The notes under the pieces are model-generated. The model searched no databases and was not told where the DNA came from. It worked only from the letters and a program-made list of their open reading frames with translations. A program made the translations under genes and the position numbers. A stretch of DNA of 64,000 nucleotides from Candidatus Fermentithermobacillus carboniphilus (lineage in GTDB: Bacteria > Bacillota > Sulfobacillia > Fermentithermobacillales > Fermentithermobacillaceae), in the NCBI GenBank assembly GCA_018208355.1, contig CP062796.1, forward strand, positions 301,217 to 365,216, written 5' to 3'. Positions 62,430 to 64,000 of the stretch are shown piece after piece; the first letter of the stretch is position 1; each line of letters opens with the position of its first letter.

Positions 62430-63215
62430 TCAGGTAAGTAGGTTCAAGAGTTCCTGCATCCTCCTGGCGTTTATCGCAGCCTGACCCCTGTGGCAGTTAT
62501 TGTACAGGACGTAGGTATCCTCAGCTTTTTCGGCCATTTCCCGTATTTTCGGTACCCACCACTGCATCTCCTCGTCGGAGTACAGGTAGTCGTACCTCTC
62601 CCAGGCCTCCTGGTGCTTGAACCACTTAGCCGCGTTTCTTCCATGGAACCTGACGTATCCGATCCTGGAGGTTACCAAAGCCACCCTGGGGAAAAGGCCT
62701 TTGAGATCTGGTTCATCCACGCAGCAAAAACCGAGCCCGGCCTGCTCTAGGGCGTCGTAGACATCTCTGTTAGCCCACTGGCTGTTCCTAAACTCCACGA
62801 CTATTTCTGCATAAGGAACCTTATCTTTGAGAGAAACGATATAATCCAAGTTCTCAGGGCTGGGCCTGTAAGACCACGGGAACTGGAACAGCAAGCATCC
62901 GAGCTTATCAGATTCGATGAGAGGCAGCACTCCCTGCCTGAACGTCTCGGCTTCTTTATTTAGTTCCTCTCCATCTGGGATCTCGTGGGTCAACGTCTTG
63001 TGGGCCTTGACTGTGAACCTAAAACCCGCCGGCACCTTCCTGGCCATAGCCCGCATTGTGGCGGGGTCCGGCTGGCGGTAATAAGTGAAGTCCAGTTCGA
63101 CGCAGTTGAACCTTTCCGAGTAGAACCTGAGAAAGTCCTGGGACTTCATGCCTTCGGGGTAGAAAACTCCCCTCCAGTCGGAATAGCTGAATCCAGCGGT
63201 GCCGACGTAAATCAC
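62430..63215 (-). CDS. DUF72 family protein
   Basis: 261 residues beginning VIYVGTAGFSYSDWRGVFYPEG, then FNCVELDFTYYRQPDPATM, FRFTVKAHKTLTHE, LLFQFPWSYRPSPENL, VVEFRNSQW, YVRFHGRN, and YVLYNNCHRGQAAINARRM. A TIM-barrel-like family of unknown biochemistry. The GTG at 63215 after GGGGGAG is chosen; the longer reading to 63470 would enter the ndk gene. Confidence 0.9.
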   Translation of the reverse strand: MIYVGTAGFSYSDWRGVFYPEGMKSQDFLRFYSERFNCVELDFTYYRQPDPATMRAMARKVPAGFRFTVKAHKTLTHEIPDGEELNKEAETFRQGVLPLIESDKLGCLLFQFPWSYRPSPENLDYIVSLKDKVPYAEIVVEFRNSQWANRDVYDALEQAGLGFCCVDEPDLKGLFPRVALVTSRIGYVRFHGRNAAKWFKHQEAWERYDYLYSDEEMQWWVPKIREMAEKAEDTYVLYNNCHRGQAAINARRMQELLNLLT

Positions 63216-63241
63216 AATACTCCCCCCCCGGTTAGCGGTAA

Positions 63242-63296
63242 TGCTCCAGCGCAGCCCGGTTGAAAGACCGTCAAACCTAAAGGCCGCGCTGGAGCA
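63242..63296 (-). other. Long hairpin between ndk and the DUF72 gene
   Basis: TGCTCCAGCGC (63242-63252) pairs perfectly with GCGCTGGAGCA (63286-63296), 11 bp, and the enclosed loop can form a second stem (GGTTTGA/TCAACC type). No run of T follows on either strand. It may be an mRNA element rather than a terminator. Confidence 0.5.
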
Positions 63297-63324
63297 GACT
63301 ATTAAACTACTCGGGCCCCTACGG

Positions 63325-63780
63325 TCACTGCCCGGAGATGAACCTCTCCTGTGGCCGCGACCAGGAAAAGATCTCATCTTCCCTGAAAAATAGGGATATT
63401 TCGCGCCTGGCAGACTCTTCCGAATCAGATCCGTGAACCAGGTTATTCGAGATGTCCAGGGCCAAATCACCCCTTATGGTTCCCGGTTGAGCTTTAGCCG
63501 GATCGGTCGATCCCATCACCTGCCTGACCACGCTTATGGCAGAAGGACCTTCCCAGACCATAGCTACAACGGGCAGCGCCGTTATGTATTCCACCAGGCC
63601 GTCGAAAAAAGGCTTCCCCCGGTGTGCCGCATAATGCTTCTTGGCCAGGTCTTCATCGACCCAGATCATCTTCAAGCCAGAAAGCCTGAGGCCTCTTCTT
63701 TCCAGCCGTCCAATGATTTCTCCAACCAACCCCCTGGCAACCGCGTCCGGTTTAGCCAGAACAAGCGTCCTTTCAACCAA
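63325..63780 (-). CDS. ndk: Nucleoside diphosphate kinase
   Basis: 151 residues. [22 protein letters not shown]-equivalent [31 protein letters not shown] and the phosphorylated His in [12 protein letters not shown]. Makes NTPs from NDPs. Normal length. TTG start with AAAGGAGAG 7 nt upstream. Follows the M42 peptidase by 80 bp on the same strand. Confidence 0.95.
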   Translation of the reverse strand: MVERTLVLAKPDAVARGLVGEIIGRLERRGLRLSGLKMIWVDEDLAKKHYAAHRGKPFFDGLVEYITALPVVAMVWEGPSAISVVRQVMGSTDPAKAQPGTIRGDLALDISNNLVHGSDSEESARREISLFFREDEIFSWSRPQERFISGQ

Positions 63781-63860
63781 AGCCTGTCTCTCCTTTGCAA
63801 AAACTCACCTGATTTTAGTTTAACTCAACCTGCAACTCTCCCGCCTACAGTACTTTCCTT

Positions 63861-64000
63861 CTATTCTCCCCTTATGGCCGAGAGAGCCGCAGCGTCAAGT
63901 CTCTTTATCACCTCTACTATGAGTCTTACGGCGTTGTCGAAATCATCCCTGTGGATGATACCGGCGTGACTGTGGATGTAACGGGTAGGTACGCCGATAA
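63861..64000 (-). CDS. C-terminal end of an M42-family aminopeptidase/endoglucanase
   Basis: The minus strand reads open from the window edge to a stop at 63861-63863, 45 codons: IGVPTRYIHSHAGIIHRDDF...AVRLIVEVIKRLD. IGVPTRYIHSHAG with a metal-binding His is the C-terminal mark of M42 (FrvX-like) peptidases. The rest of the gene lies outside the window. Confidence 0.85.
   Translation of the reverse strand, partial: IGVPTRYIHSHAGIIHRDDFDNAVRLIVEVIKRLDAAALSAIRGE

Noticed and set aside
1..64000. CRISPR arrays, insertion sequences, prophage, tRNA or rRNA genes
   Set aside because: No regularly spaced repeats, transposase or integrase genes, or rRNA/tRNA-like segments were noticed; a tRNA scan would be needed to exclude a tRNA fully.

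Overview
The window looks like a chromosomal segment of a Bacillota (Firmicutes) bacterium of the Clostridia-like, probably spore-forming kind. I infer this from families typical of that group: SPOCS/DUF3794 domains, a Gmad2/PrcB lipoprotein, a TIGR04086 membrane protein, a YkvI-type transporter, a YmaF protein, NupNOPQ-like nucleoside uptake, strong GGAGG ribosome sites with many TTG and GTG starts, and a Bacillus-type LexA box. I cannot name the species. I saw no rRNA, tRNA, CRISPR array, insertion sequence or prophage. Both window ends cut through genes on the minus strand.

Layout. 1-2876: a truncated three-repeat SPOCS protein with an SH3b tail, a glycosyltransferase and a NifU-type scaffold. 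2978-6426: an operon-like module made of a membrane coiled-coil protein, DUF1257 (Ycf35-like), DUF2997, a small protein and a Ycf46-like AAA ATPase, with nfu downstream. 6500-8183: an AIR-synthase-like protein divergent from rsmD. 8186-13016: an SOS-type mutagenic repair cassette (ImuB-like, DUF6504, DnaE2-like) behind a good promoter and a LexA-like box. 13085-19514: VanW protein, ECF sigma factor, soluble histidine kinase and response regulator, a triple FMN-binding membrane protein and a PflX-like radical SAM protein.

19641-32539: mixed genes, including a membrane protein, a kinase-fold protein, a PHP esterase, a YkvI transporter, a Gmad2/PrcB lipoprotein, lysA, a Fur-family regulator with a palindromic operator, glycosyltransferase 4, a secreted phosphoesterase with a beta-propeller, an L-lactate dehydrogenase with a C-terminal extension and a nucleotidyltransferase. 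32618-42841: a nucleoside salvage locus on the minus strand (LacI regulator, ribokinase, two nucleoside hydrolases, a BMP-type ABC transporter and an MTA/SAH-deaminase-like amidohydrolase). Together these would import nucleosides, split them to base and ribose, and phosphorylate the ribose.

43038-49445: two small plus-strand genes, the folate enzymes FchA-like and FolD, and an isolated pair of complex I/Mrp-type proton channel subunits. 50105-53491: a five-gene, tightly overlapping Hcn-like/dye-linked amino-acid dehydrogenase operon. 53696-64000: small zinc-ribbon and coiled-coil proteins, a peptidoglycan deacetylase, SurE, an exonuclease fused to a degenerate DinG helicase, ComB, a DUF401 permease, a DUF72 protein, Ndk and the tail of an M42 peptidase.

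The best candidates for undescribed biology are the DUF1257/DUF2997/AAA module, the exonuclease with a dead helicase, the orphan proton-channel pair and the kinase-fold protein with its membrane neighbour. All functional statements come from reading the sequence and from memory of families; no searches were run.
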